Source of the DNA: Clostridium aciditolerans
GTDB lineage: Bacteria > Bacillota > Clostridia > Clostridiales > Clostridiaceae
DNA length: 64,000 bases
Reading direction: 5' to 3'
NCBI RefSeq assembly: GCF_016316925.1
Contig: NZ_JAEEGB010000005.1
Span: forward strand, 124,001 to 188,000
The notes under the pieces were generated by a model that saw only the letters and a list, made by a program, of their open reading frames with translations, was not told the DNA's origin and did no database searches. This document shows positions 9,013 through 17,928 of the stretch, piece by piece. A program made the translations under genes and the position numbers. How positions within the stretch are numbered: position 1 is the stretch's first letter; the number at the start of each line of letters is the position of its first letter.

Positions 9013-10419
9013 TTAAATTTTAAAATCAAATACTACTTTTGTACCTTGGCTATTTGAATATATATTTAAATTACCATTTAATTTATCCTTAACTAAACTT
9101 CTTACTATCATCAATCCTAAACTGTTTGTTGAAACCTTATCAGTATCAAATCCAACCCCATTATCAATAATTGATATAGTAGAATAGCTATTTCCCTGTT
9201 CTATACTTATGGTAATTTCTCCTTCCTTTCTGTCTTTAAAAGCATGTTTAATTGAATTTTGAAGGAGTTCATTTACTACCAATGCCGTTGATGTAGCTTT
9301 ATCTGAGCTTACTGTGAAATCATCACCAGTAATGCTAATTTTCAAATTGACATCATCGTTTTTTTCAAAGCTTACTATACTAGATTTTATTTTGTTAATT
9401 ACTTCTTTTATATTGACTTCATCAATTCCTTGTTTTGCTAGAATCTCATGGGTTGCTGCAATGCTAAGTACTCTATTGATACTTTCATTCATTGCATTTA
9501 GAAATTCTTCATTTTTAATTCTTCTAGATTGAAGTCTCAAAAGACTCGCAATGGTTTGAAGATTATTCTTAACCCTATGATGAATTTCTTTTATAACTAC
9601 AGATTTTAATATCAATTCCTTTTCCTTTTGCTTCATATCAGTAATATCTCTAATTAGTACAACCAAATTTAAAGCTTTATTACTTTGCACTATATATTTT
9701 ACTTGTAGGCACATTTCTCCCACCTCAAGTTCATATACATCAATGCAATTATTTGAAAGAATATCCTTAAAATAAATTTTATCTAAAGATAAATTAGAAA
9801 AGTTCATACCTATTATATCTTCTTTATATCCAAGTTTACTATAAAGTAAGTCTGCTCCTGGATTTTTAAATTTTAATATTCCACTTTCATCAAATATTAA
9901 TATAGCTTCATTAATATAGTAGGTTATATCACTTTCCTTGTAATATTTCTTTTCAATTTGAGTAGTTAGCTCTTCATTTGCTTCTGCTAATATTTCCATC
10001 TTTCTATCATTGTTTAAATTTTCAGTTACATCTTTTTCTATTATAAGTATACCTATAGTTTTATTATCACTATTTCTTATAGGTTCAACACTTTGCTTTA
10101 CTTTAATATGTTCTTGAGTTATTCCCTTTATATCTCTTCCAGGCATTCCAATATCAATTGCTCTGATAACTGCAGGTTCATTTTCTCTTATGGCTAGTTT
10201 TCCAACTACTTTTTGCTTGTACAAGGATGCTTTATTTGTAGGCTTTGCCTCAGCTACCACAATAGCCGCATCCTTATGAGTAGTTGGACAATCTATAAAA
10301 ACATCACCACCAGCAGAATCTGCAATTAATTGAATAGTCCTAGCTATATTCTCAATAATTTCGATATCTTTATCATTTAAACATGTGTGCTTTAAGCACA
10401 ACTCTCTTATTTCACTCAT
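9013..10419 (-). CDS. eutW: EutW, ethanolamine-sensing histidine kinase
   Basis: This 468-residue soluble kinase is the sensor of the EutVW pair. An N-terminal sensor region (about 1-130, IENIARTIQLIADSAGGDVFIDCP) is followed by a PAS-like segment (about 165-260, INEAILIFDESGILKF) and a HisKA_2 dimerisation domain with the phosphoacceptor histidine in KEIHHRVKNNLQTIASLLRLQ. The HATPase domain has VNELLQNSIKHAF and IDNGVGFD. No membrane segments are seen. In Enterococcus the kinase responds to ethanolamine and phosphorylates EutV. It lies 33 bases downstream of eutV. Confidence 0.93.
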   Translation of the reverse strand: MSEIRELCLKHTCLNDKDIEIIENIARTIQLIADSAGGDVFIDCPTTHKDAAIVVAEAKPTNKASLYKQKVVGKLAIRENEPAVIRAIDIGMPGRDIKGITQEHIKVKQSVEPIRNSDNKTIGILIIEKDVTENLNNDRKMEILAEANEELTTQIEKKYYKESDITYYINEAILIFDESGILKFKNPGADLLYSKLGYKEDIIGMNFSNLSLDKIYFKDILSNNCIDVYELEVGEMCLQVKYIVQSNKALNLVVLIRDITDMKQKEKELILKSVVIKEIHHRVKNNLQTIASLLRLQSRRIKNEEFLNAMNESINRVLSIAATHEILAKQGIDEVNIKEVINKIKSSIVSFEKNDDVNLKISITGDDFTVSSDKATSTALVVNELLQNSIKHAFKDRKEGEITISIEQGNSYSTISIIDNGVGFDTDKVSTNSLGLMIVRSLVKDKLNGNLNIYSNSQGTKVVFDFKI

Positions 10420-10452
10420 ATTATTACCTACATTGTCTTATTATTTGTAAAA

Positions 10453-11031
10453 TTAAATCCCATCTTTGCTCATGATTATTATTCCCGCTATATCTTTCAT
10501 GGTTACTCTTTTCTTCATACTCAAGTTTCTAATCATTGAAAAAGCCTCTTCTTCTGATATTCCCTGTTGAGTCATTAATATACCTTTAGCTTTTTCAATT
10601 ACTTTTCTTGCTTCAAGTTTTTTTTCTATACTTATCATGTTATTTTTCATTTCTTTTAGTTCATTTGATTTAGCCATAGCTACTTCTATCGCAGGTATAA
10701 GTGATTTATTATCTAATGGTTTTACTAAATATCCAATTACTCCTGCATCCTTTGCTTTCTCAACAAAGTTTGTATCACTATAAGCACTTAGAAGAATAAT
10801 ACCATCTGCTAGTCCTTCTTGAATAATTATTTTTGAAGCATTTATTCCATCTAATAGTGGCATTTTTATATCCATGATTACGATATTAGGTAAATGTTTC
10901 TTACATACTTCAATAGCATCAAAGCCATCTGAAGCTTCTCCTACCACAACGTAGCCAGCTTCTTCTAACATTTCTCTAATGTCCATCCTTGTAATAGGTT
11001 CATCATCGGCTATTACAATTTTTTTACTCAT
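10453..11031 (-). CDS. eutV: EutV, response regulator with ANTAR RNA-binding output domain
   Basis: Residues 1-120 are a receiver domain with acidic pocket IADDEP, phosphoacceptor aspartate in VIMDIKMPLLDG (about residue 54) and lysine in YLVKPLDN. Residues 130-190 are an ANTAR domain (RKVIEKAKGILMTQQGISEEEAFSMIRN). Phosphorylated EutV dimers bind paired RNA hairpins and prevent terminator formation. Three matching targets occur in this window, before eutG, eutS and eutA. ATG at 11031 follows AGAGGGGTGTAAAC. Confidence 0.95.
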   Translation of the reverse strand: MSKKIVIADDEPITRMDIREMLEEAGYVVVGEASDGFDAIEVCKKHLPNIVIMDIKMPLLDGINASKIIIQEGLADGIILLSAYSDTNFVEKAKDAGVIGYLVKPLDNKSLIPAIEVAMAKSNELKEMKNNMISIEKKLEARKVIEKAKGILMTQQGISEEEAFSMIRNLSMKKRVTMKDIAGIIIMSKDGI

Positions 11032-11078
11032 GTTTACACCCCTCTTTGGAAATAATAATCAAATCAGAACAATATTTG

Positions 11079-11513
11079 TTAACTATTATTCCAATGTAAA
11101 TAACTTTTTATGTTTTCTATTCCTAGATTTTCAATAACACTTACTTTAAATATCTCCTCAGCACCTGCTTCTATTAAATATTCCTCTGAAGCTTTAATAT
11201 CTTTATCACATAAATCCACCTTAGTTATTATTCCAATAACAGGTTTAGGAAAAATACTCCCAAAGCTAGGTGGAAAAACACTTAATTCTTTATCACAAGG
11301 CTGTATAAGACCAATAACGTCTGCATCTACAGCTTCTGTAATCAATGCATTATAGTAATTTCTATTTTCAATATACTCTCCTGGAGTATCTATAACTAGA
11401 TTACTATATTCCATTGCTTGAGTTTTTTTATATTCCACTTTTTCATTATTTAGTGCTTGAGTTAAACTTGTTTTTCCACATCCAACTTGTCCAATTAGCA
11501 TTATCTTTTTCAA
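11079..11513 (-). CDS. eutP: EutP, small GTPase-like protein
   Basis: A 144-residue P-loop protein. Walker A is GQVGCGKTSLTQ at residues 7-18, followed by the G3-like DTPGEY and the guanine-specificity motif TKVDLCD. The family is found in eut and pdu operons; a role as an acetate or propionate kinase has been reported for members (EutP, PduV relatives), while localisation to the microcompartment is the older idea. It follows eutS by 11 bases and precedes eutV. Confidence 0.9.
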   Translation of the reverse strand: MKKIMLIGQVGCGKTSLTQALNNEKVEYKKTQAMEYSNLVIDTPGEYIENRNYYNALITEAVDADVIGLIQPCDKELSVFPPSFGSIFPKPVIGIITKVDLCDKDIKASEEYLIEAGAEEIFKVSVIENLGIENIKSYLHWNNS

Positions 11514-11524
11514 CGGTATTCCTC

Positions 11525-11869
11525 CTATGATTTAGTTATCTTAGATGTAGTAAAATCCAGCACTGTACTGAGCATATTTAAAACCTCTGTTAATGCAACT
11601 TCAACGCTGGAAACGTCACCTACAATTACAAGAGATCCACTAAATCTATCTACAAAGCCTATTTTTACGTCAGCTACCTTAGTTGCTACATCAGATGCGA
11701 TTATAGCAGCCTCGCTAGGCGTTATAGTTAAAATTCCTATAGCCTCAGTATACTCATCTGATAATCCTAACTTTTTATATACAGCCTTATTGGGATGAGC
11801 AATTAAATGAGCTAATGTTATTTGTTTTCCAGGAACATATTCTTGAATTACTCTTTGTTTTTCTTCCAA
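11525..11869 (-). CDS. eutS: EutS, bent BMC-H shell protein
   Basis: I start this gene at the TTG at 11869, giving 114 residues beginning at [19 protein letters not shown], as homologues do. GGAG stands eight bases upstream. The frame also opens at an ATG at 11914, but that codon lies within the loop and 3' arm of the EutV-controlled terminator and lacks a ribosome site. Motifs [19 protein letters not shown] and [25 protein letters not shown] are typical. EutS hexamers are bent and thought to form shell edges. It is the first gene of the eutSPVW segment. Confidence 0.88.
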   Translation of the reverse strand: MEEKQRVIQEYVPGKQITLAHLIAHPNKAVYKKLGLSDEYTEAIGILTITPSEAAIIASDVATKVADVKIGFVDRFSGSLVIVGDVSSVEVALTEVLNMLSTVLDFTTSKITKS

Positions 11870-11891
11870 TTTCAACACTCCAATACGAAAT

Positions 11892-11935
11892 AAAAAGCCC
11901 TTTAAAAAACGCATATAGCGTGATTTATAAGAGCT
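11892..11935 (-). terminator. EutV-controlled terminator before eutS
   Basis: On the minus strand AGCTCTT (11935-11929) pairs with AAGGGCT, enclosing an inner ACGC/GCGT stem, followed by TTTTTA. Its first arm overlaps ANTAR hairpin P2. The ATG at 11914 lies in this structure. Confidence 0.75.
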
Positions 11936-11973
11936 CCATTACTCAATTTATATTGCTCGCCGTTGAACAACAT
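11931..11973 (-). promoter_or_regulatory. ANTAR two-hairpin antitermination target before eutS
   Basis: P1 (11973-11950) has a nine-pair stem capped by hexaloop AACGGC. P2 (11944-11931) is GAGT-AATGGA-GCTC. Both loops have A1 and G4. P2 shares GAGCTC with the terminator immediately downstream, giving the usual EutV switch. Confidence 0.87.
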
Positions 11974-11998
11974 TTATAGCTTATATATTTATGTACTA

Positions 11999-12027
11999 AT
12001 TATATAAATAAAAAGGAAAATTGTCAA
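11999..12027 (-). promoter_or_regulatory. Consensus sigma-A promoter of eutSPVW
   Basis: On the minus strand TTGACA (12027-12022), 17 bases, then TATAAT (12004-11999), a perfect match to the vegetative consensus. Transcription would start near 11990 and enter the ANTAR element within about 20 bases, so regulation of this strong promoter is by antitermination. Confidence 0.8.
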
Positions 12028-12051
12028 TACTTTATTTATTCTGTAAAAAAA

Positions 12052-13221
12052 CTACTTTCCGTTGTAAGTTTTTCTAAATAACTGAATTAAATCTTCTTTA
12101 CATGCCTCTCTAGGATTAGTTGAGGTACATCCATCTTTAAGCGCTATATCACAAATATCACTCAAGTTTTTTTCAAATTCAGTTTCATTAATATTTAAAT
12201 CTTTAATTTTATTTACGATGCCAACGCTTTTAATTAAGCTCTTAACTCCACTAACCAGTGCCTTAACACCATCACTAACATTATTGGAAGTAGTTAGTCC
12301 TAAAAACTTAGATATTTCTGCATATTTAACAGCAGCCTTAGTATATTCCTTTCTTGCGTTAAATTTTATATCTGCATTATATTCTATTACATGTGGTAAT
12401 ACTATTGCATTTGCTTTTCCATGAGAAACGTGGAATCTTCCACCTAGTATGTGTGCCATACTGTGATTTATTCCAAGAGAAGCATTGGTAAAAGCAAGTC
12501 CAGCTATACATGAAGCATTATGCATTTTTTCTCTTGCTTCCATGTCACTACCATCTTTATAAGCTCTTTGCAAATATTTAAATACAAGTTTAATGCTCTT
12601 TTCAGCTAATGCATCGGTATAGTCTGTAGCGTTTTTAGAAACATAAGCTTCAATACCATGAGTCAATACATCTATTCCAGTATCTGCAGTAATCGGTTTC
12701 GGAACAGACTTTACAAGCTCTGCATCTAAAATTGCTATATCCGGTATCATTTCTTCTTCAACTAATGGATACTTCATATTAAGCTTTTTGTCTGTAATAA
12801 CAGAAAATGAGGTAACCTCAGACCCTGTTCCACTGGTAGTTGGTATTGCAATAAATATTGTTTTTTTAGCTTCCTGTCCCTTCTCTAAGCCTTTTTTGAT
12901 TAAAGTTCTAAAATGAATTATAGACTTAGCAGCATCTATCGCTGAACCTCCGCCCATCGTAATTAGTACATCTGGATTATATTTATCCATAGCTTTAATT
13001 CCCTTAGCAACTACTTCAATAGGTGGATCTGGAACTATTTCAGAAAAAATTTCATAATTAATATCTGAAGCCTCTAAATGCTCCGTTACCTTATTGATGA
13101 ATCCTGAAGTCACCATAAATGGATCTGTTACAACAAATGCTCTTTTACAGTTTATTTCTCTTAGCTTTTTAAGTTCACCTTTCCCAAAATACACTTTGGG
13201 TCCTACATTAAAAGTACTCAT
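12052..13221 (-). CDS. eutG: EutG, iron-containing alcohol dehydrogenase
   Basis: A 389-residue group III alcohol dehydrogenase that reduces acetaldehyde to ethanol and regenerates NAD within the microcompartment. The dinucleotide motif GGGSAIDAAKS is near residue 96, and metal-binding residues lie in TGIDVLTHGIEAYVS, NHSMAHILGGRFHVSHGKANAIVLPHV. ATG at 13221 follows AGGAAGTGATTAA. The gene has its own promoter and antitermination leader and is separated from eutS by a second promoter, so it is an independently initiated first gene of the eut regulon. Confidence 0.9.
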   Translation of the reverse strand: MSTFNVGPKVYFGKGELKKLREINCKRAFVVTDPFMVTSGFINKVTEHLEASDINYEIFSEIVPDPPIEVVAKGIKAMDKYNPDVLITMGGGSAIDAAKSIIHFRTLIKKGLEKGQEAKKTIFIAIPTTSGTGSEVTSFSVITDKKLNMKYPLVEEEMIPDIAILDAELVKSVPKPITADTGIDVLTHGIEAYVSKNATDYTDALAEKSIKLVFKYLQRAYKDGSDMEAREKMHNASCIAGLAFTNASLGINHSMAHILGGRFHVSHGKANAIVLPHVIEYNADIKFNARKEYTKAAVKYAEISKFLGLTTSNNVSDGVKALVSGVKSLIKSVGIVNKIKDLNINETEFEKNLSDICDIALKDGCTSTNPREACKEDLIQLFRKTYNGK

Positions 13222-13272
13222 TTAATCACTTCCTGTTCTAAAATTCTTATTTTTGATAGTTTAAAAAAATAT

Positions 13273-13303
13273 AAAAAGCCCCTTAAGAAAATCTTAAGGA
13301 GCT
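13273..13303 (-). terminator. EutV-controlled terminator before eutG
   Basis: On the minus strand AGCTCCTTAAGA and TCTTAAGGGGCT form a near-perfect 12-base stem with a short loop, then TTTTTAT. The first arm overlaps ANTAR hairpin P2. Confidence 0.9.
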
Positions 13304-13338
13304 TCATTACTCACATAAATATGCACATCTTTGTACAT
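13299..13338 (-). promoter_or_regulatory. ANTAR two-hairpin antitermination target before eutG
   Basis: P1 (13338-13321) is ATGTAC-AAAGAT-GTGCAT, P2 (13312-13299) is GAGT-AATGAA-GCTC. Both hexaloops keep A1 and G4. P2 nearly matches that of the eutS leader, and its 3' side is the start of the terminator. Confidence 0.9.
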
Positions 13339-13373
13339 ATCTCTATATTAAATTACAGTATTATTTATTTGTT

Positions 13374-13402
13374 ATGTTACTACTCAAACTTAACTTTGTC
13401 AA
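13374..13402 (-). promoter_or_regulatory. Predicted promoter of eutG
   Basis: TTGACA (13402-13397), 17 bases, TAACAT (13379-13374) on the minus strand, placed just upstream of the ANTAR element. The -10 departs from consensus. Confidence 0.6.
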
Positions 13403-13587
13403 TAGTTCAATTTTAGATACGATTAAGAGCAAAAACTTATTAGGGCAAGCTCATACATCTCATTCTAGAACAAAATGAATTATTTAAGCTTTATTACTGC
13501 AGGATACATCGTCACTATTTTGTGTTATAAATGTAATTTATTACAACATGATTTTATTCAGAATTAACTCGGGGGAACAACATCATA

Positions 13588-13618
13588 AAAAGCCATTTGT
13601 TCAATGACAAACGGCTTT
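13588..13618. terminator. Bidirectional hairpin between eutG and helD
   Basis: AAAGCC-TTTGT pairs with ACAAA-GGCTTT with one mismatch, flanked by A- and T-rich runs. No gene ends here in this window, so it probably insulates the divergent promoters. The rest of the interval 13,403-13,587 shows nothing I can support. Confidence 0.55.
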
Positions 13619-13622
13619 AATA

Positions 13623-13651
13623 TTGACACAACAAAATAAAAGTGATACTAT
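13623..13651 (+). promoter_or_regulatory. Predicted promoter of helD with an overlapping palindrome
   Basis: TTGACA (13623-13628), 17 bases, TACTAT (13646-13651). An inverted repeat AAAGTGA/TCACTTT at 13639-13668 overlaps the -10 box and the expected start site, so it may be an operator. The helD leader is about 120 bases long. Confidence 0.65.
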
Positions 13652-13780
13652 AGGTTTGGTGTCACTTTCTGTGTAATTAATTTTATAATTTCTCAATTAT
13701 ATTATACACCTTCACAAAAACAATGTCAACAGGTTTTAGAAATAATCTTACTAAATTATTCATTATTAAGGGGGTTTATT

Positions 13781-16027
13781 ATGAGCAATAACGACTTTGA
13801 ATGGAAACTCGAAAATGAATGGCTGCTGGAGGTACTTAAAGAGGCTAAAAAACAGTTTGATGAAAAACATGATTTTAAGGAAAAATTTAAAAAGGATGCC
13901 CTTGAAACACAAAAGCAGCTCTGGCAGGACATAGGTTCTGTTTCCATAAGCAATGGATTGGAACAGATCGTGGGCTTTATGGAATTTATCGATACCATGA
14001 AAATACAAAAGAGAAGGCATGAGTTTACTAGAAAGCTTGAGGAGAAATATGAAAGAATGCTTTTGTCGCCCTATTTTGCAAGAATGGATTTTGTTGAAAA
14101 GGGAGAGGATACTGCTGAAAAGTGTTATATAGGAATCTCCAACCTTATTAATGATAATTTTGATTTCCTCGTATATGACTGGAGAGCGCCAATTTCCAGC
14201 ATGTTTTATGATTACGAAATTGGAGAAGCAAATTATAAATGCCCTGAAGGAATAGTAGATGGGAAACTTACACTGAAAAGACAGTACAAAATTAATAATG
14301 GTAAAATTGAATATATGTTTGACAGCAATCTTAAGATAGACGATGAAGTACTGCAGGATATCTTGAGTAAGAGTACCGATAGCAAGATGAAGGCCATAGT
14401 AACAACTATTCAAAGAGAGCAGAATAAAGTAATTCGTAATGAGGAGTACAAAAATTTGATTGTTCAAGGTCCTGCTGGAAGCGGAAAAACTTCTGTTGCT
14501 CTTCATAGAATTGCTTATCTCTTATATAAGCATAGAGATAAGATAACACCTAAGAATATAATAATATTCTCTCCAAATGATATTTTTAATGATTATATTT
14601 CTAATGTATTACCGCAGCTTGGAGAAGACAATATGTATCAGACCACCTTTAAGGAATATATGCATAAGGCCTTAGGAAGTGAGCTTAAGAAGGAAAACTA
14701 CTGCGAGATGATGGAATATATCCTTGCCTCAAGGAAGGAATGCTCATATCAAAAGAGAATCAGCAATATAAAACTTAAGTCTTCAATGGAGTTTATAGAT
14801 ATATTAAAACAATATGTAGTCTACGTTGAAAAATTGGATAGAAATTTTGTGGATATAATTTTAAGAGGCAATTTAATAATCTCTTCAAAGGAGTTAGAAG
14901 AACTGTTTTTTAAAGATTATGCGCAGCTCCCACTGAAAAGAAGACTTCAAAAGATAAGAGAAAGAATTTTGTTCCTTTTAGAGCCTTATGAAAAATATCA
15001 TATAAAAGAAGTTGCTGATGAACTTAGGAATTCAGGCTCGTATATAGATAAAGAAGAAATTATGGAACTCAGTACAGCTATGATAAAGGGTGAGCTGAAA
15101 GATATTTATTATGAAATCAATAGAATGACAGAGTTTAATTTAGTGGATATTTATAAAAAGCTATTTGAGAACCTGGAGTTTTTCTTGAGTAATTCAAATA
15201 CCGAATACGATGGGAAGAAAATTAGCAAAATAAAAAGCTATACCTTAGAAAACCTGAATGCTCGAAAGCTTAATTATGAGGATCAACCGCCTCTTTTATA
15301 TCTAAAAGGCGCACTAGGAGATCTTCCTAAGACATCAGAAATCAAATACGTTATCATTGATGAGGCTCAGGACTATACACCGCTGCAGTATGAAATTTTT
15401 TATCAGCTTTTCAATCACGCCAATATAACTATACTGGGTGATCTTAATCAATCCATCAATCCGTTTATGAACGTAGGAGATTATAATAATATCTCTCATA
15501 TATTTTCGAAAGATAACACCTGCATAATGAATTTAACCAAAAGCTACAGATCCACAATGGAAATCACTAAGTTTTCAAGAAGGCTGCTTAATAAGAACAT
15601 TACTGATGGATGTGTAGAAAGAAGTGGAGATGCTCCCCTGCTCCTTGGCTTTTCAGATGAAGAAGCTATAAAAGCAAGACTTATTGAGGATATAAAAATA
15701 TATAAGGAGAAAGGCTACCAATCAATTGGAATCATAACAAGGACTGCAAAGGAAGCACAGGAGGTATACAGTTTCTTGGAAGATAAAGTTTCAGTTAAAG
15801 CAATAATAAAGGATGATGATGAATATGTGAGTGATACCTTGGTGATCCCAGCTTACCTTGCTAAAGGATTGGAATTTGATGTGGTGCTTATCTATAATGC
15901 AGGAGATGAAAATTATATTTGCGAAGAAGAAAGACTTCTTCTTTATACTGCCTGTACCAGAGCGCTTCATGTTTTATGCATATACTACTCAGGCAAGGGA
16001 ACACCATTGCTTAAAGGAAATTATTAA
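13781..16027 (+). CDS. helD: HelD-like RNA polymerase recycling ATPase (UvrD/Rep family)
   Basis: A 748-residue superfamily 1 helicase-like protein. The N-terminal 120 residues form a charged helical arm, followed by the HelD hallmark LVYDWRAPISSMFYDYE. Walker A GPAGSGKTSVALHRIAYL is near residue 230, motif II VIIDEAQDYTPLQ near 525, GDLNQSINP near 555, and the C-terminal AKGLEFDVVLIYNA is motif V. HelD binds RNA polymerase and dislodges it from DNA and RNA in an ATP-dependent way. ATG at 13781 follows AAGGGGGTTTATT. It is monocistronic, driven by a near-consensus promoter. A DNA-repair helicase role is the alternative but less likely. Confidence 0.88.
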   Translation: MSNNDFEWKLENEWLLEVLKEAKKQFDEKHDFKEKFKKDALETQKQLWQDIGSVSISNGLEQIVGFMEFIDTMKIQKRRHEFTRKLEEKYERMLLSPYFARMDFVEKGEDTAEKCYIGISNLINDNFDFLVYDWRAPISSMFYDYEIGEANYKCPEGIVDGKLTLKRQYKINNGKIEYMFDSNLKIDDEVLQDILSKSTDSKMKAIVTTIQREQNKVIRNEEYKNLIVQGPAGSGKTSVALHRIAYLLYKHRDKITPKNIIIFSPNDIFNDYISNVLPQLGEDNMYQTTFKEYMHKALGSELKKENYCEMMEYILASRKECSYQKRISNIKLKSSMEFIDILKQYVVYVEKLDRNFVDIILRGNLIISSKELEELFFKDYAQLPLKRRLQKIRERILFLLEPYEKYHIKEVADELRNSGSYIDKEEIMELSTAMIKGELKDIYYEINRMTEFNLVDIYKKLFENLEFFLSNSNTEYDGKKISKIKSYTLENLNARKLNYEDQPPLLYLKGALGDLPKTSEIKYVIIDEAQDYTPLQYEIFYQLFNHANITILGDLNQSINPFMNVGDYNNISHIFSKDNTCIMNLTKSYRSTMEITKFSRRLLNKNITDGCVERSGDAPLLLGFSDEEAIKARLIEDIKIYKEKGYQSIGIITRTAKEAQEVYSFLEDKVSVKAIIKDDDEYVSDTLVIPAYLAKGLEFDVVLIYNAGDENYICEEERLLLYTACTRALHVLCIYYSGKGTPLLKGNY

Positions 16028-16156
16028 ATTTAGAGCTATAAATATTCTTTTTGACGGAGAGAGAGCATGGCTTGTAGATTGGGAAGCAGCTTTTTAAACG
16101 ATCGCTATTTTGATTTAGCCCTTTTCGCAAACTTTGTGATACTTGAAAACAAATAA
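16028..16156 (+). pseudogene. Remnant of an aminoglycoside/choline-kinase-like phosphotransferase
   Basis: Directly after the helD stop the translated DNA reads NILFDGERAWLVDWEAAF and then, one frame back, LNDRYFDLALFANFVI, ending at a stop at 16156. This is the C-terminal catalytic Asp region of APH/choline-kinase family enzymes. The frame shift falls in a run of five T at 16091-16095, and the N-terminal two thirds of the gene is missing, so it is a decayed fragment. Confidence 0.75.
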
Positions 16157-16166
16157 CTTTCTTAAA

Positions 16167-16275
16167 ATTTTACCAGCCGATTTTACACTTTAAAATGCTT
16201 AAAGAAAAAAGCACCCTAAAATCTTATATTTCAAGGTTTTAAAGGTACTTTATTTTAAAACGCGGCTGGTAAAAT
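16167..16275. repeat. Inverted repeat enclosing the dsdA terminator
   Basis: Perfect 13-base arms ATTTTACCAGCCG (16167-16179) and CGGCTGGTAAAAT (16263-16275) surround a terminator hairpin. The left arm resembles the ATTTTCCCAACCG arm that borders terminators beside both CRISPR leaders, suggesting a small repeat family. Confidence 0.55.
16205..16251 (-). terminator. Terminator of dsdA
   Basis: On the minus strand AAAGTACC pairs with GGTGCTTT with an inner TAAAA/TTTTA stem, followed by TTTTTTC. It lies about 95 bases past the dsdA stop. Confidence 0.75.
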
Positions 16276-16345
16276 AAATTGAGATTATTATAAGTATAGA
16301 AGACGTACCACTATAAATATCTTAGTTAATTTAGTTTTCTATCTT

Positions 16346-17710
16346 TTAATCCTCTAGTAACTCACAGCCCTTTTTATAGTAAGCTTCCATTACATCCTTT
16401 GGAACCATGCTTCCACCTGTAGCCCAAGCAATATGTGAAGCATTTTTCATTTTATCTTTTAAGTTGTTATTTTCTATATACTTTTGTCCAGCTTCAGTTT
16501 TAAATAGGTCAATTGGACCAGGTATACCAGCTAAAGCAGAAGGCTCTAGATAGATGTTTTCTGATTCTATTAGTGTACTTAAAAGTACATATAATTTTTC
16601 ATCTTTTGCTGTATAAGATCCGCTCATTAGCTCTTGTAGTGTCTTCCCTACGAAGCCTGAAGCTCTTCCAACAGCAAGTCCGTCTGCTGCTGTAATATTG
16701 TCTATTCCAAAGTCTTGAACGCATACCTTATCATGCATGTCTGTCATTAATCCTATAATCATACATGGAGAATGTGTTGGTTCTGCAAAGAAGCAGTGTA
16801 CATTATCTTTAAATATTAATTTTAAACCAAAGGCAACTCCACCAGGTCCACCTCCAACTCCGCATGGAAGATATGCAAATAGTGGATGCTCTTCATCTAC
16901 AACTACATTCTTTTCCTCTAATTGATTTTTCAATCTATAAGCTGCAACTGCATATCCTAAAAATAAGTTAGTTGAATTCTCATCATCAACAAAATACATA
17001 TTTGGGTCTGCCTCTGCTTGTTTTCTACCTTCTTCTACTGCTTTACTGTAATCTGACTCATACTCAACTACTGTAACTCCCTTACTTCTAAGAAGATTCT
17101 TTTTCCATTGTTTTGCATCCGCTGACATATGAACAAAAACTTTAAAACCTAGTTGAGCACTCATTATTCCAATGCTAAGACCTAGATTTCCAGTTGATCC
17201 AACTGCGATAGAATACTTAGCAAAGAATTCTCTAAATTTATCACTATCTAAAATTGAATAATCATCTTCTACTGTTAGCATGCCCTTTTCAATAGCTAAA
17301 TCTTCTGCATGCTTTAGTACTTCATAAATGCCGCCTCTTGCTTTAATTGATCCTGAAATAGCAAGATGACTATCGCATTTTAGTAATAGTTGTCCTAAAA
17401 TTTCTTGATTAAACATTTCCTCTATTTTTTTCTGCATATTAGGAATCTTAGCAATAGGAGATTCTATAATTCCATTTGTTTGTTGTGTTTCTGGAAAAAC
17501 TTTAGCTATATATGGTGCAAATCTTTTTAGTCTTTCTTCTGCATCTTTTACATCTGCTTCTGATAAAGAAATCTTTTTTATAGCATCTTCAAACTTTCCA
17601 TACTTAGGGTTGGTCCAAAACGCTTCTTCTGTACAAATAATTTTGTCCATTAAAGGATATTCTGCTTTCCACTGCTCTAAAGTTTTTCCTTGTATTACTT
17701 TTTCACTCAT
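16346..17710 (-). CDS. dsdA: D-serine ammonia-lyase (D-serine dehydratase)
   Basis: A 454-residue fold-type II PLP enzyme that deaminates D-serine to pyruvate and ammonia. The PLP lysine lies in [16 protein letters not shown] near residue 120, the phosphate-binding glycine loop is [14 protein letters not shown], and [15 protein letters not shown] and [12 protein letters not shown] are DsdA-specific. ATG at 17710 follows AGAGGTATATT. The gene stands alone with its own terminator. The XRE-cupin regulator starts divergently 384 bases away and may control it, though the usual enterobacterial regulator DsdC (LysR) is absent. Confidence 0.95.
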   Translation of the reverse strand: MSEKVIQGKTLEQWKAEYPLMDKIICTEEAFWTNPKYGKFEDAIKKISLSEADVKDAEERLKRFAPYIAKVFPETQQTNGIIESPIAKIPNMQKKIEEMFNQEILGQLLLKCDSHLAISGSIKARGGIYEVLKHAEDLAIEKGMLTVEDDYSILDSDKFREFFAKYSIAVGSTGNLGLSIGIMSAQLGFKVFVHMSADAKQWKKNLLRSKGVTVVEYESDYSKAVEEGRKQAEADPNMYFVDDENSTNLFLGYAVAAYRLKNQLEEKNVVVDEEHPLFAYLPCGVGGGPGGVAFGLKLIFKDNVHCFFAEPTHSPCMIIGLMTDMHDKVCVQDFGIDNITAADGLAVGRASGFVGKTLQELMSGSYTAKDEKLYVLLSTLIESENIYLEPSALAGIPGPIDLFKTEAGQKYIENNNLKDKMKNASHIAWATGGSMVPKDVMEAYYKKGCELLED

Positions 17711-17928
17711 ACAATATACCTCTTTCTTCTATAATATTTTATATTAAACGTTTTCTCAGAGAAGTTTATTTTAATTTAATATTGTTAAGTATAGTTTAAC
17801 AGTACCATTTATTTTAGTCAAGTTTTATTTAACATAATTAAATTATATTAAACACAATTTTACAAAACATTAAAGTATTATGTTATAATAAATAATTATA
17901 TTCATTATTAAATATATAAATCATTTTT

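Noticed and set aside
13403-13587. Adenosylcobalamin riboswitch upstream of eutG, as found in Enterococcus eut loci
   Set aside because: No B12-box or other conserved core could be found on either strand in this interval or in the other eut leaders.
13766-14506. 246-codon minus-strand frame opposite helD
   Set aside because: Antisense to a strongly conserved gene, low-complexity composition, no ribosome site.
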